Origin: Niallia sp. NCCP-28
GTDB taxonomy: Bacteria; Bacillota; Bacilli; Bacillales; Cytobacillaceae
Length of the DNA: 64,000 bases
Assembly (NCBI RefSeq): GCF_023168165.1
Contig: NZ_BQYJ01000002.1
Location: forward strand, 1-64,000
Direction of reading: 5' to 3'
A program made the position numbers and the translations under genes. Shown one piece after another: positions 7,465 to 15,946 of this stretch; the first letter of the stretch is position 1, and each line of letters starts with the position of its first letter. A model generated the notes under the pieces. It had not been told where the DNA came from, did no database searches, and saw nothing but the letters and a program-made list of their open reading frames with translations.

Positions 7465-9213
7465 CTAGTTTAGTGTAGTGATAGAATACTGTTCTTGTTT
7501 AGCATCGACAATATTTAAATCGGTGCATTCTTTGAATACAAATTTGCTGCAGTGAGAGCATGTTTGATGATTCAATTGTTTTAATGCGTATTCTATGCCA
7601 TCACCAGTGCCGCTAAAAAAACGATCTTCTCCTATTAAATCATATAATCCTGTTTTTCTTAACATGTCTTTAGGCTGTGAATTCATTTCACAAATAAGGA
7701 CAATTCCATGTTTAGAAAAACTTTTAACAATATTAGAAAAGTAGGCCTCTCCTGTAATATCCATAAAAGGAACTTTTCCCATTCTTAACAGGAGAACTTT
7801 GGGTGTATAGTGAATGGTTTGTCTGATTGTTTGCTCAAATGTTTGCGCAGCGCCAAAAAATAGCGGGCCTTCCACATTAAAGATGCTTATTTGGGGACAG
7901 CCATGTGTAATAGGCTCATCTATGGATTCTAATTTATTGTTCAAGTTAGGCAGGGCATTAGATGTTTTCATTATATCACTCATTCTTTTTGTAAAGATAA
8001 TTGTTGCTAAAATAAGGCCGAAAGCAACGGCTGTAGTTAAGTCAAAAAATACAGTCAATAAAAATGTTACAACAAGAACAAGAGAATCTCCTGATTTTGT
8101 TTTTAGAATGGAGCGGAAAACATGCTGTTCACTCATATTCCAGCTGACAACCATTAATATTGGACTCATGCTTGCCAGGGGGATTTTTCCAGCGAGAGGT
8201 GCAAAAATAACCAGTACCAATAATACGGTGACCCCATGAATAATGCCAGAAACGGGAGATGCTGCCCCGTTTTTGATATTCGTGGCAGTTCTTGCTATTG
8301 CACCAGTTGCTGGAATTCCTCCAAATAGTGGTGTGATCATATTGGCGATGCCTTGCCCAATCAATTCTTTATTGCTATTATGTTTGCTGTTTGTCATCCC
8401 ATCAGCAACAACAGCAGATAATAATGATTCTATAGCTCCAAGGATAGCAATAATAAAAGCTGGTTTAATCAGCATAAGAATCCTATCGAAAGAAAAATCA
8501 GGGAAAGAAAATTGTGGAAGTGAACTTGGAATTCCTCCATAAGTTGATTTAATGGTTGCTAATTTATCTGGAAAAAAAAGTGCTGCAATAATTGTTGAAA
8601 TAACGATTCCAATAAGTGGACCTGGAATGCTAGGAAATATTTTAGGTGAGATGATAATAATAAAAAAACAAATAAGTGCAATGAATGCACTATAAAAATT
8701 TATGCTGTCTACATGCAAAAAGATTTCATGCATATTGGCGATGAATGCTTCATGTCTTTTTATATTTTCCAATCCGAGAAAAGCGCTGATTTGCCCAGTG
8801 AAAATGATTATAGCAATTCCGGATGTAAAGCCAATAGTTACAGGCTTAGGAATATATTTAATTAAAGTTCCTAATTTTAGAGCTCCCATCAAAATTAAGA
8901 TAATCCCTGCCATAAATCCAGCAATCAGCAAGTTTTGAAATCCGTATGTAAGAACAATGCCTAATACGATAGGAATAAAAGCTCCTGTTGGTCCACCAAT
9001 TTGATATTTAGAGCCGCCCAATAGAGAAATAAGAATTCCAGCGACAATGGTCGTATAAATGCCGAACTCCGGCTGAGTGCCTGAAGCAATTGAAAAAGCC
9101 ATTCCAAGAGGCAACGCTATAATGCCGACAATAATGCCTGAATTTAAATCTTTTTGAAAGGAAGCTAGTTTATAGTTTGCAAATCGACTATCCTTTATTG
9201 CTAATCTTTTCAT
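7465..9213 (-). CDS. SulP-family anion transporter with STAS domain
   Basis: 582-aa membrane transporter of the SLC26/SulP family, which carries sulfate, bicarbonate or other anions. The hydrophobic core has the family features GIIVGIIALPLGMAFSIASG at the N-terminus and the repeated QIGGPTGAF region; a cytoplasmic STAS domain occupies about residues 430-550. An odd tail near residues 555-567 (CSHCSKFVFKEC) carries three closely spaced cysteines. It is the first gene of a two-gene operon with a cysteine-free ArsR regulator. A perfect 15-bp inverted repeat lies 18-57 nt upstream of its ATG. Substrate cannot be told from sequence. Confidence 0.88.
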   Translation of the reverse strand: MKRLAIKDSRFANYKLASFQKDLNSGIIVGIIALPLGMAFSIASGTQPEFGIYTTIVAGILISLLGGSKYQIGGPTGAFIPIVLGIVLTYGFQNLLIAGFMAGIILILMGALKLGTLIKYIPKPVTIGFTSGIAIIIFTGQISAFLGLENIKRHEAFIANMHEIFLHVDSINFYSAFIALICFFIIIISPKIFPSIPGPLIGIVISTIIAALFFPDKLATIKSTYGGIPSSLPQFSFPDFSFDRILMLIKPAFIIAILGAIESLLSAVVADGMTNSKHNSNKELIGQGIANMITPLFGGIPATGAIARTATNIKNGAASPVSGIIHGVTVLLVLVIFAPLAGKIPLASMSPILMVVSWNMSEQHVFRSILKTKSGDSLVLVVTFLLTVFFDLTTAVAFGLILATIIFTKRMSDIMKTSNALPNLNNKLESIDEPITHGCPQISIFNVEGPLFFGAAQTFEQTIRQTIHYTPKVLLLRMGKVPFMDITGEAYFSNIVKSFSKHGIVLICEMNSQPKDMLRKTGLYDLIGEDRFFSGTGDGIEYALKQLNHQTCSHCSKFVFKECTDLNIVDAKQEQYSITTLN

Positions 9214-9230
9214 TTTAACCCTTCTTTATT

Positions 9231-9270
9231 TTATATTAGTATATTTGATTATTTGAATATACTAATATAA
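9231..9270. promoter_or_regulatory. Perfect 15-bp inverted repeat, likely ArsR operator of sulP-arsR
   Basis: The arm at 9231-9245 (TTATATTAGTATATT) is perfectly complementary to 9256-9270, with a 10-nt spacer. It sits just upstream of the sulP ATG, where a repressor would block transcription. ArsR-type dimers bind A+T-rich palindromes of this kind; assignment to the neighbouring regulator is inference. Confidence 0.7.
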
Positions 9271-9679
9271 ATTTACACCTGCATCTTCAAGTAGTCAAAA
9301 AGTTTTTTTGTGACAAGGAGGAGAAGAAAGGATATGGGAAGTTTTGCAGAAAACAAGAAGGGGATTTTTGAAATCACATTAAGGTAATTTGCAGTGCAAG
9401 AGACTATCAATGTTTAAGGAAGCTGCACTGTCGAATGAATATGGTACCGATGGAGATTATCATACTAATAGCTTTAGCTTATTGCTTAGGATGGAGGAGA
9501 TTGTGTCTCCATTTTATTTCTGTCTAAATGGAGTACAGAAGAGAACGGAAGCTTGAGAGGGAGTATATATTTTTTTTAGGGAAAACTTCTTTTTATTAGT
9601 AGTTGTGCGCAAAAAAATATACAAACCATGATGAGTCATAGCTTGCATATTTTTTCGTTTAAAGAAGCTGCTATAATAA
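9271..9679. other. Intergenic region upstream of sulP and downstream of the FNT channel
   Basis: About 410 nt with no convincing gene. It includes a 17-codon frame at 9334-9387 (MGSFAENKKGIFEITLR) behind a fair AAGGAGGAG site, which may be a remnant or a chance ORF. A small hairpin ATGGAG/CTCCAT followed by TTTTATTT lies at 9491-9520. Confidence 0.3.
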
Positions 9680-10471
9680 TCAAGCTTCTTCATTTTCTTT
9701 AATAAATGGTTTGTTGATAAAATAATACATAAAACCCATAAAAAATACGCCGCCGATTAAATTTCCTATTGTAACAGGGATAATATTGCGAATGACACTG
9801 ACAAAATTGATAGCAGGATCTTGATTTAATACTAATGCAATAGCAAATGTACACATATTTGCGATACTATGCTCATATCCAGAAATGAAAAAGCAGAAAA
9901 CAAAGAGTACCATTGCAAATAGTTTAGGTCCATCTCCTTTTAATGTCATAGGAATAAAAAATGCTAAACAAACAAGCCAATTACAAAGAATAGCTCGGAA
10001 AAACAATTCGGAAATCGGGGCATGCACTTTATGCTCTGCCACATTTAGCAAAAATCCATTTACCTCTGCTGAGTTAAACAAGCCTGTTAAATAAATTAAT
10101 AAAGCAAAGGTAGCGGCTCCGAAAATATTCCCTACATAGCTTGTCCCCCATACTTTAAATACATCGGACCAAGGGATTTTTTTCCGCAATGCAGCATAAG
10201 TAAAGTAAAAAGTATTGCCGGTGAATAAATCGCCCCCTCCATATGCAATTAAGATAATGGCAGCGCCAAATACGAGAGCAGCCATTGGGTAAGCCATCGG
10301 TGAATCCACCATAAAAAAGAAGTTTCCGGTTTTAAAGGCTACAATTACTCCAAAGCCAATAAACATGCTTGCTACCATAGAGCGCAAAATAGATCGTAAG
10401 CGACTTTGTTTGAATATCTTTAATTTTTTTAACGCTAAAGCTTCTACTTCCGCTAAATATTTAACTTCCAA
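9680..10471 (-). CDS. Formate/nitrite transporter (FNT) family channel
   Basis: 263-aa integral membrane protein of the FocA/NirC family, a pentameric channel for formate, nitrite or similar monovalent anions. Six hydrophobic helices can be traced; family signatures are AYGGGDLFTGNTFYF (about residue 77), GNIFGA and the late NMCTFAIAL/GNLIGGVFFMG region. The start is TTG 10471: an AGGAGG lies 8 nt upstream and the first in-frame ATG is more than 30 codons downstream, inside helix 1. The N-terminal 30 aa are basic and cytoplasmic. Single gene with its own leader. Whether it is nitrite- or formate-specific is undecidable here. Confidence 0.88.
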   Translation of the reverse strand: MEVKYLAEVEALALKKLKIFKQSRLRSILRSMVASMFIGFGVIVAFKTGNFFFMVDSPMAYPMAALVFGAAIILIAYGGGDLFTGNTFYFTYAALRKKIPWSDVFKVWGTSYVGNIFGAATFALLIYLTGLFNSAEVNGFLLNVAEHKVHAPISELFFRAILCNWLVCLAFFIPMTLKGDGPKLFAMVLFVFCFFISGYEHSIANMCTFAIALVLNQDPAINFVSVIRNIIPVTIGNLIGGVFFMGFMYYFINKPFIKENEEA

Positions 10472-10489
10472 ATCAGTAACCTCCTAAGA

Positions 10490-11048
10490 CTAGTTAAAAT
10501 AAATATAATTTTTTCATAAAGAAAACTGATTGTATAATGATAACTAGTTTTATATATAGTAAAAATATTCTTATTTAGTGTACAAAACTTGTCGATATTT
10601 GGCTATCTAATAGAGGAAAAACATTTTAGATTTTGTCAAAATTATGTCTAAGCATAAAACGGATAATAAAAATAAGCCTTTTATTAAGTACTATTCCTTT
10701 AAATAAAGAAAATTAACCAATTTATTTCTAAATTAATAAAGATAGTAGGCAGGTTAATTAGTGCTTATTTATAAAAAATAGTAAAACAAAGAAGAATAAA
10801 TAGAATGAAAAAAAAGAATTATCTGTAAATATACATAATTTATACATTAATTTTCAGAAAAATTAGTCAGGGATTTTAACGGATGAAAAGAATAAAATGA
10901 ATAGATATACTATTTTAAAGGTTTTTATATTGGAAATAAAAAATATAATTTTTAATGTAATATTTTCTTACAAATGTATGGACTTTATAATTATTCAATT
11001 TTACAATGTATGTAAGTAGATTTCCTGAAGATAAAGGAGGGACCGTTT
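10490..11048. other. 559-nt A+T-rich divergent intergenic region
   Basis: Separates the FNT channel from the ACT-MFS gene and must hold both promoters. The clearest element is a CodY-type box at 10849-10863. A TATAAT at 10986-10991 about 60 nt before the ACT-MFS start has only a weak -35 (TTTTCT, 17-nt spacer). No ORF, T-box or S-box was found. Confidence 0.4.
10849..10863. promoter_or_regulatory. CodY-type box upstream of the ACT-MFS gene
   Basis: AATTTTCAGAAAAAT matches the CodY consensus AATTTTCWGAAAATT at 14 of 15 positions. CodY represses genes of nitrogen and branched-chain amino acid metabolism when isoleucine/leucine/valine and GTP are high. It lies about 185 nt before the start codon. 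The A+T-rich background makes a chance match possible. Confidence 0.55.
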
Positions 11049-12536
11049 ATGATGCCAGTCTATCGCATCTCCATGCTAGTTAAAGATCAACCGGGAGTAT
11101 TGGCTCGTGTCTCCAATTTATTTGGTGCATATGGCGTCAATATTGAACGGATAACAACAAAAAATTATAAAAAAGAAGAAACGACGCGCATTCGCATAGC
11201 GAGTTGTGCAGAACATATTCAGGTGCAAAATTTAGTAATCGGTCTGCAAGGGCTAGTGGATGTAATGGAAGTTGAGACTGCAACCCTCCAACAATCTCCA
11301 TTACAGCAAAAGCTCCATGAAAAAGCAAATGCTATCCAAGAATTAAAAGCCCAAAAAACATTAAGCAAAAAGGTATCTTTTTGGCTGGTGGCATGCAGCT
11401 TATTTCTCACACTTTTTGGAACAAATATCCCTGCCTCTCTTTATACATTATATCGGCAAGAGTGGGGGCTTTCATCTGGAATGATTACCCTGGTGTTTGC
11501 CTTTTATGCATTTACAGTTATTCCTGCTATTATAGTGGCGGGACAGCTTTCTGATCAGATTGGCCGCAAAAAAGTACTTATTCCAGGAATATTTTTTGCG
11601 ATAATTGGAACTTTTTGTTTTACCGTTGCTAATGGAGTGGGAATGCTTCTTGTTGGAAGACTATTTCAAGGGCTGTCTGTTGGAATATTAAATGGAGTGG
11701 CAGTATCCGCACTTACGGAGTTAGATGAAAAGAGAAATACGAAAAGAACAGCATTGATCTGTGCACTTGCTGTTACACTTGGCAATGCGATTGGTCCAAT
11801 CCTTTCTGGTTTATTGGGAGACTTTGCCCCATTCCCATTAAGATTATCTTTTTATATTCATCTGCTATTTATTGTTCCTAGTTTTATTGGATTATTTTTC
11901 TTAAATGAGAATGTTCGTCCAGGTTTACAGCCTGTTCAGCTAAAGAAACCATTTGTTCCAAAAGAAATTATAAAGCCGTTTATATTTGCTTCTTGCACGT
12001 CTTTTGTAGCTTGGTCCATTATCAGTATGTTTATGTCTATTATACCGGCAAACCTATCCAGTTTTACAAAGGTAAACAGCTTAACTATCTCAGGTATTGT
12101 AGTTGCTTTAGGACTAGTTGCAGCAGCGGTTAATCAAATTTTGCTGAAACAATTATCTTTAAAGAAAATGATTGGCATTGGCTATAGTTTTTTAGCTTTA
12201 GGGCTTATATTATTAGTGATTACATTAAGCACTAAATCTTTAGCGTTATTATTGATTTCTGCCATTTTAATAGGCGGGGGAAATGGGCCAGCATATGCAG
12301 CAAGTTTGGCGTTAGTGAATGAAGCAGCACCAAACAGAATCAAAGGAAATATTGTATCGACTTTTTTTGTCATCACTTATTTAGGGGTGAGCATTCCAGT
12401 CATCTGCCTAGGTTTTCTTTCACAAGCAATAGGAGTGGCAGAGGCTGTAAATGGTTATGTCTTAATAATGGGAATAATTATGATGATAATGAGTATATAT
12501 GGAATTAAACAGCAAAAAAGCATTTTTCAGAAATAA
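11049..12536 (+). CDS. ACT-domain / MFS transporter fusion
   Basis: 495-aa protein joining two unlike parts. Residues 4-76 form an ACT domain (RISMLVKDQPGVLARVSNLF, then GVNIERITT) closest in pattern to the small regulatory subunit of acetohydroxyacid synthase (IlvH/IlvN), which binds valine. After a helical linker (80-108) residues 109-490 form a 12-helix major facilitator with motif A at 165-175 (GQLSDQIGRKK) and drug-exporter-like PGIF and GNAIGPILSG segments. Start ATG 11049 or 11052 follows AAAGGAGGGACC. The frame is continuous, so this is a real fusion. Inference: an amino-acid-gated transporter, perhaps an exporter of branched-chain or related compounds. Substrate unknown. Confidence 0.85.
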   Translation: MMPVYRISMLVKDQPGVLARVSNLFGAYGVNIERITTKNYKKEETTRIRIASCAEHIQVQNLVIGLQGLVDVMEVETATLQQSPLQQKLHEKANAIQELKAQKTLSKKVSFWLVACSLFLTLFGTNIPASLYTLYRQEWGLSSGMITLVFAFYAFTVIPAIIVAGQLSDQIGRKKVLIPGIFFAIIGTFCFTVANGVGMLLVGRLFQGLSVGILNGVAVSALTELDEKRNTKRTALICALAVTLGNAIGPILSGLLGDFAPFPLRLSFYIHLLFIVPSFIGLFFLNENVRPGLQPVQLKKPFVPKEIIKPFIFASCTSFVAWSIISMFMSIIPANLSSFTKVNSLTISGIVVALGLVAAAVNQILLKQLSLKKMIGIGYSFLALGLILLVITLSTKSLALLLISAILIGGGNGPAYAASLALVNEAAPNRIKGNIVSTFFVITYLGVSIPVICLGFLSQAIGVAEAVNGYVLIMGIIMMIMSIYGIKQQKSIFQK

Positions 12537-12581
12537 GCTGCAATAAATAGCAGTCATTAGTAGTTTTTATGCTACTATTAT

Positions 12582-12630
12582 AAAAATAACCAAGGATGCA
12601 GTTTGCTGAACTGCATCCTTGGTTATTTTT
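12582..12630. terminator. Bidirectional terminator, ACT-MFS / metI
   Basis: Perfect 20-bp arms (AAAAATAACCAAGGATGCAG and complement) with a 9-nt loop, between convergent genes. A- and T-runs on both sides suit termination in both directions. Confidence 0.9.
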
Positions 12631-12632
12631 TA

Positions 12633-13295
12633 TTAATCCTTGCTTAATTTACGTGCAACAACATTACCAAAAGATTGAATACATTGTACGATAATAACAA
12701 GAATAAAAATGGTCGTATACATAACAGTAGGCTCAAAACGCAAATGCCCATATTGGTAGGCAACATCGCCTAATCCACCTGCCCCTACTAGTCCAGCCAT
12801 AGCTGTAGCGCCAATTAAACCAATAGTGGCAATAGTAAGGCCAAGGATAATAGAAGAACGGGCCTCTCTAATTAATACACTCCAAATAATTTTAAATGTG
12901 CTTATTCCCATTGATTGATATGCTTCAATGACACCACGGTCCACACTTAAGATAGAGGATTCCATTAATCTTGCGATATAAGGAGCCGTGTATACAACAA
13001 GGGGAACGATAACACCTTGTACGCCTATTGTTGTTCCAGCAATAAGCTTTGTAAAAGGAAGGATAAAAAATAACAGAATAATAAATGGAATAGAACGAAT
13101 TACATTTATTATTGTATTCATGATTGTATAAAAAACAATATTTTCTGCTTGTCCACCTTTACGAGTTAAAACAAGCAAAACACCTAAAGGCAAGCCAATA
13201 ATAATCGAGATTATAAGAGAGATGCTTGTCATCTGCGCCGTTTGGAAAAATGCCTCCTGAATGACTTCTCCCCAATCTTCCCAAAATGTACCCAT
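12633..13295 (-). CDS. metI: Methionine ABC transporter permease
   Basis: 220-aa inner-membrane permease of the MetNIQ importer for L- and D-methionine. Five hydrophobic helices and the ABC-permease EAA loop (EAYQSMGISTFKIIWSVLIREA, residues about 124-145, that contacts MetN) are visible, with the G(A/L)VGAGGLGD block after it. It starts 1 nt after the metN stop, with GAGGTGA inside the end of metN, so translation is coupled. Third gene of metQ-metN-metI, ending at the strong terminator. Controlled by the upstream S-box. Confidence 0.93.
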   Translation of the reverse strand: MGTFWEDWGEVIQEAFFQTAQMTSISLIISIIIGLPLGVLLVLTRKGGQAENIVFYTIMNTIINVIRSIPFIILLFFILPFTKLIAGTTIGVQGVIVPLVVYTAPYIARLMESSILSVDRGVIEAYQSMGISTFKIIWSVLIREARSSIILGLTIATIGLIGATAMAGLVGAGGLGDVAYQYGHLRFEPTVMYTTIFILVIIVQCIQSFGNVVARKLSKD

Positions 13296-13296
13296 A

Positions 13297-14310
13297 TTAT
13301 TGATTCACCTCTTCTACTAAAATATTTTTCTCTTTAAGAAATTGAATGGATTTTTCCACTTCTGCTGCTTCACCATCAATATGAACAAGCAATTTTCCAA
13401 CAGATTGGTCTTTAAGCTGGTCGATTCCACCTGCAATAATGCTTGGAAGCACATTAAATTCTTTAGCAAGTATCGCTAAAAAAGGATCTTTAGCAGAATC
13501 CCCAATAAAAGTTAGTGATACGACCTTTCCTCTTTTTGGTAATTTATCAGCGAAGTGCTCAGGTACTTTTATTCCGGATTCCCCATACACAAATTGTTTT
13601 GTGCGTAAATGTTTTGGATTAGAGAAGATATCAAGAACTTTTCCTTCTTCTACGATTTCCCCATTTTGCATGACAGCTACACGATCACATATGCGTTGAA
13701 TAACATCTAATTCATGAGTGATTAAAAAGATGGTGATGCCAAGCTCCTTGTTTACTTGCAACAATAAATCAAGAATAGATTCTGTTGTATTAGGATCAAG
13801 GGCACTTGTTGCTTCATCGCTTAATAAAATTTCCGGTTCATGCGCTAAAGCTCGAGCGATAGCAACCCTTTGCTTTTGCCCACCGGATAATTGATTTGGG
13901 TACATATGGTGTTTATCACTTAAACCAACAATGTTTAAATACTTATCCGCCCGCTTTTTTATATCTTGTTTTGGGACACCTTCTAATTTTAGTGGAATGG
14001 TTATATTTTCATAAACAGTAGCAGTTTTTAAAAGGTTATAACCTTGGAAAATCATTCCGATTTTCTGTCTAACCTTTTGAAGTTCCTTTTTGTTTAGGGA
14101 TGTAATATCTACATCATTAATTAGAACTTTTCCTGTTGTAGGCTTTTCTAATAAATTGACGCATCGAATCAGTGTACTTTTTCCTGCGCCGCTATAACCT
14201 ATTACTCCAACTATTTCACCCTTTTGGATAGTAAGGGAAACGTTTTTCAACGCCTCCACTGTTTTTTTTCCAACATTAAATGTTTTTGACACATGTTGCA
14301 GACTTATCAT
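13297..14310 (-). CDS. metN: Methionine ABC transporter ATPase
   Basis: 337-aa ATPase that drives methionine uptake. Walker A GYSGAGKST, signature LSGGQKQR and Walker B EILLSDEATSALD are present, and the C-terminal 100 residues form the NIL (ACT-like) domain through which methionine inhibits the importer (VVSLTFIGDSAKDPFLAILA). AAGGAGG lies 7 nt before the ATG. It is the middle gene, 12 nt after metQ. The family is secure because of the NIL domain, riboswitch and neighbours. Confidence 0.95.
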   Translation of the reverse strand: MISLQHVSKTFNVGKKTVEALKNVSLTIQKGEIVGVIGYSGAGKSTLIRCVNLLEKPTTGKVLINDVDITSLNKKELQKVRQKIGMIFQGYNLLKTATVYENITIPLKLEGVPKQDIKKRADKYLNIVGLSDKHHMYPNQLSGGQKQRVAIARALAHEPEILLSDEATSALDPNTTESILDLLLQVNKELGITIFLITHELDVIQRICDRVAVMQNGEIVEEGKVLDIFSNPKHLRTKQFVYGESGIKVPEHFADKLPKRGKVVSLTFIGDSAKDPFLAILAKEFNVLPSIIAGGIDQLKDQSVGKLLVHIDGEAAEVEKSIQFLKEKNILVEEVNQ

Positions 14311-14322
14311 GCTAGAACCTCC

Positions 14323-15141
14323 TTACCAGCTTGGAACCACAGAACCACTGAATGTTTCTTCAATAAATTGTTTAACTTCATCATTTTGATAATATTTTTT
14401 TAGTTTTTCAACTGCTTCATCATTTTTATTTGCATCACGTGCAACAACATAGTTTGTATATGGATTATTTTTTTCTTCTTCATGGAAGATAGAATCATCT
14501 TTTAGTGTTAGACCTGCACCCATTGCAAAGTTTGTATTAATAGCTGCAGCTGCAACTTCGCCTAGTTGGGATGGCAATTGAGCAGAATCTAATTCTAGGA
14601 TTTCTAAGTTTAATTTATTTTCATCAATGTCTTTTTTTGTTGCTTTTTCTCCAGTGCCTTCTTTTAGAGTTATCAGGCCAGCTGCTTCGAATAATTTAAG
14701 AGCACGGTATTCATTGCTTGGATCGTTAGGTACTGCGATTTTATCGCCCTTTTTAATATCATCAATGCTTTTTACAGAGCTAGAATAGATACCCATAGGA
14801 AATGTTAATGTTTTAAAAACCTCACTAATTTTATAGCCTTTATCAGCCTTTTGTGCATCTAAAAATTGTTTTGTTTGATAGCTGCTTAAGTCTAAATCGC
14901 CATCATTTAAAGCTGTATTTGGAGTATTATAATCATTAAAAACTTTTAATTCGATTTCTAAGCCGTCTTTTGCAGCAATTTCTTTAACTTTTTCCATTAC
15001 TTGTTCATGCGGGCCGCCAGTAACTCCAACAAGTAATTTTTCTGTACTAAGTGCTTTTGTTTTTTCTTCATCTTTTCCACACGCTGAAAGAATGATTAAT
15101 AAAGATAAAAGTGCAGATAATAATGCAAATGTTTTTTTCAT
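14323..15141 (-). CDS. metQ: Methionine-binding lipoprotein
   Basis: 272-aa substrate-binding lipoprotein (NlpA/MetQ family) that delivers methionine to MetNI. The signal peptide ends in the lipobox LSAC, so Cys21 would be lipid-modified and anchored outside the membrane. Family segments such as LLVGVTGGPHEQVMEKV, DYNTPNTALNDGDLD and DPSNEYRALKLFE are visible. It is the first gene of its operon, whereas metN usually comes first in Bacillus. The SAM riboswitch at 15187-15346 precedes it, and AGGGGGAAAC serves the ATG. Confidence 0.95.
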   Translation of the reverse strand: MKKTFALLSALLSLLIILSACGKDEEKTKALSTEKLLVGVTGGPHEQVMEKVKEIAAKDGLEIELKVFNDYNTPNTALNDGDLDLSSYQTKQFLDAQKADKGYKISEVFKTLTFPMGIYSSSVKSIDDIKKGDKIAVPNDPSNEYRALKLFEAAGLITLKEGTGEKATKKDIDENKLNLEILELDSAQLPSQLGEVAAAAINTNFAMGAGLTLKDDSIFHEEEKNNPYTNYVVARDANKNDEAVEKLKKYYQNDEVKQFIEETFSGSVVPSW

Positions 15142-15186
15142 TTTTGTTTCCCCCTAGTATATTTGTGCTTTAGAACTTAAATAATA

Positions 15187-15346
15187 CAAAAAACCACTTC
15201 TCAGATGAGAGAAGTGGTACCAGTTATAGTAGCTTCTCTCATCTTTACAAAACGAATCTGTTTTGTAGGAATTAGCACCTGAATTAATGAATAATTTGGT
15301 TGCTGGGCTTCATAGGGCCTGTCCCTCCGCCGCTCTAGATAAGATT
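15187..15346 (-). promoter_or_regulatory. SAM-I riboswitch (S-box) of the metQNI operon
   Basis: The minus strand carries the S-box core: GAGCGGCGGAGGGACAGGCC, then CTATGAAGCCCAGCAACC and AGGTGCTAATTCC. P1 pairs 15338-15343 with 15238-15243. The terminator stem is ACCACTTCTC (15218-15209) with its complement (15202-15193) followed by a T-run. An alternative perfect 11-bp pairing joins GATGAGAGAAG (15243-15233, including the P1 3' strand) to 15214-15204, giving an antiterminator that excludes the terminator. SAM binding should therefore stop transcription before metQ. Confidence 0.95.
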
Positions 15347-15646
15347 TTTATATATTATTATAAGTTCGATTGATTAGTTAAAATATATAATTCATAAACT
15401 AAAAAGTCAACAATTTTTTTATGTTTGAAATTTTATGAGAAAAATGAATTTTCTTATATTTTCGATATAAAATGGTATAAATTAGCTTATTTTATTATAT
15501 AATGGATAATAAATTGAAAGGAAACAAGTTTGCTGCAATATAAGCGAATGGAGGTGAAGGAAATCTAATTTATGTGGAAGAAAAAAGTGTCTTAGAAACT
15601 AAATTTCGTTAACATAATTAAAAAATAAAAAAAATGTCGAAATTGG

Positions 15647-15675
15647 TTGCTTTTTATTTTTAACAGTTATATAAT
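15647..15675 (+). promoter_or_regulatory. SigA promoter of tRNA-Gly (TCC)
   Basis: TTGCTT at 15647 and TATAAT at 15670 with an ideal 17-nt spacer, about 40 nt upstream of the tRNA. It is the main recognisable element of the 369-nt gap between the S-box and this tRNA; the rest is A+T-rich with no ORF. Confidence 0.75.
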
Positions 15676-15715
15676 AAAAAACGTGCTAAAGAGGCATGAA
15701 AATAAAAATAAATTT

Positions 15716-15789
15716 GCGGGTGTAGTTTAATGGTAAAACCTCAGCCTTCCAAGCTGATGTCGTGGGTTCGATTCCCATCACCCGCTCCA
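15716..15789 (+). tRNA. tRNA-Gly (TCC)
   Basis: Acceptor stem GCGGGTG/CACCCGC, anticodon TCC, T73, CCA encoded. A solitary tRNA gene with its own promoter (15647-15675) and terminator (15805-15852). Confidence 0.95.
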
Positions 15790-15804
15790 TACATAACTAC
15801 TCAC

Positions 15805-15852
15805 AACGCAGTGTTTCGTTTCAACTACAAGAACGAAGCATTGCGTTTTTTA
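15805..15852 (+). terminator. Terminator of tRNA-Gly (TCC)
   Basis: 16-bp arms (AACGCAGTGTTTCGTT with AACGAAGCATTGCGTT, two mismatches) followed by TTTTTT. A second hairpin with perfect 12-bp arms (15885-15896 / 15927-15938, AATTCTTCTGCT) follows, near the end of the convergent B3/B4 gene, but lacks a T-run. Confidence 0.85.
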
Positions 15853-15946
15853 ATGTTTTTGTGAAAAAGCTAATTATGTATTGGAATTCTTCTGCTTATT
15901 AGCCGTTTGCTTCGTTATACACAGCCAGCAGAAGAATTAAAATAAA

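Noticed and set aside
9334-9387. 17-codon ORF with a fair ribosome binding site
   Set aside because: Too short and without family resemblance; not distinguishable from chance.
10490-11048. Possible T-box leader for the ACT-MFS gene
   Set aside because: The long leader invited the idea, but the conserved AGGGTGGNACCGCG core and a terminator are absent.
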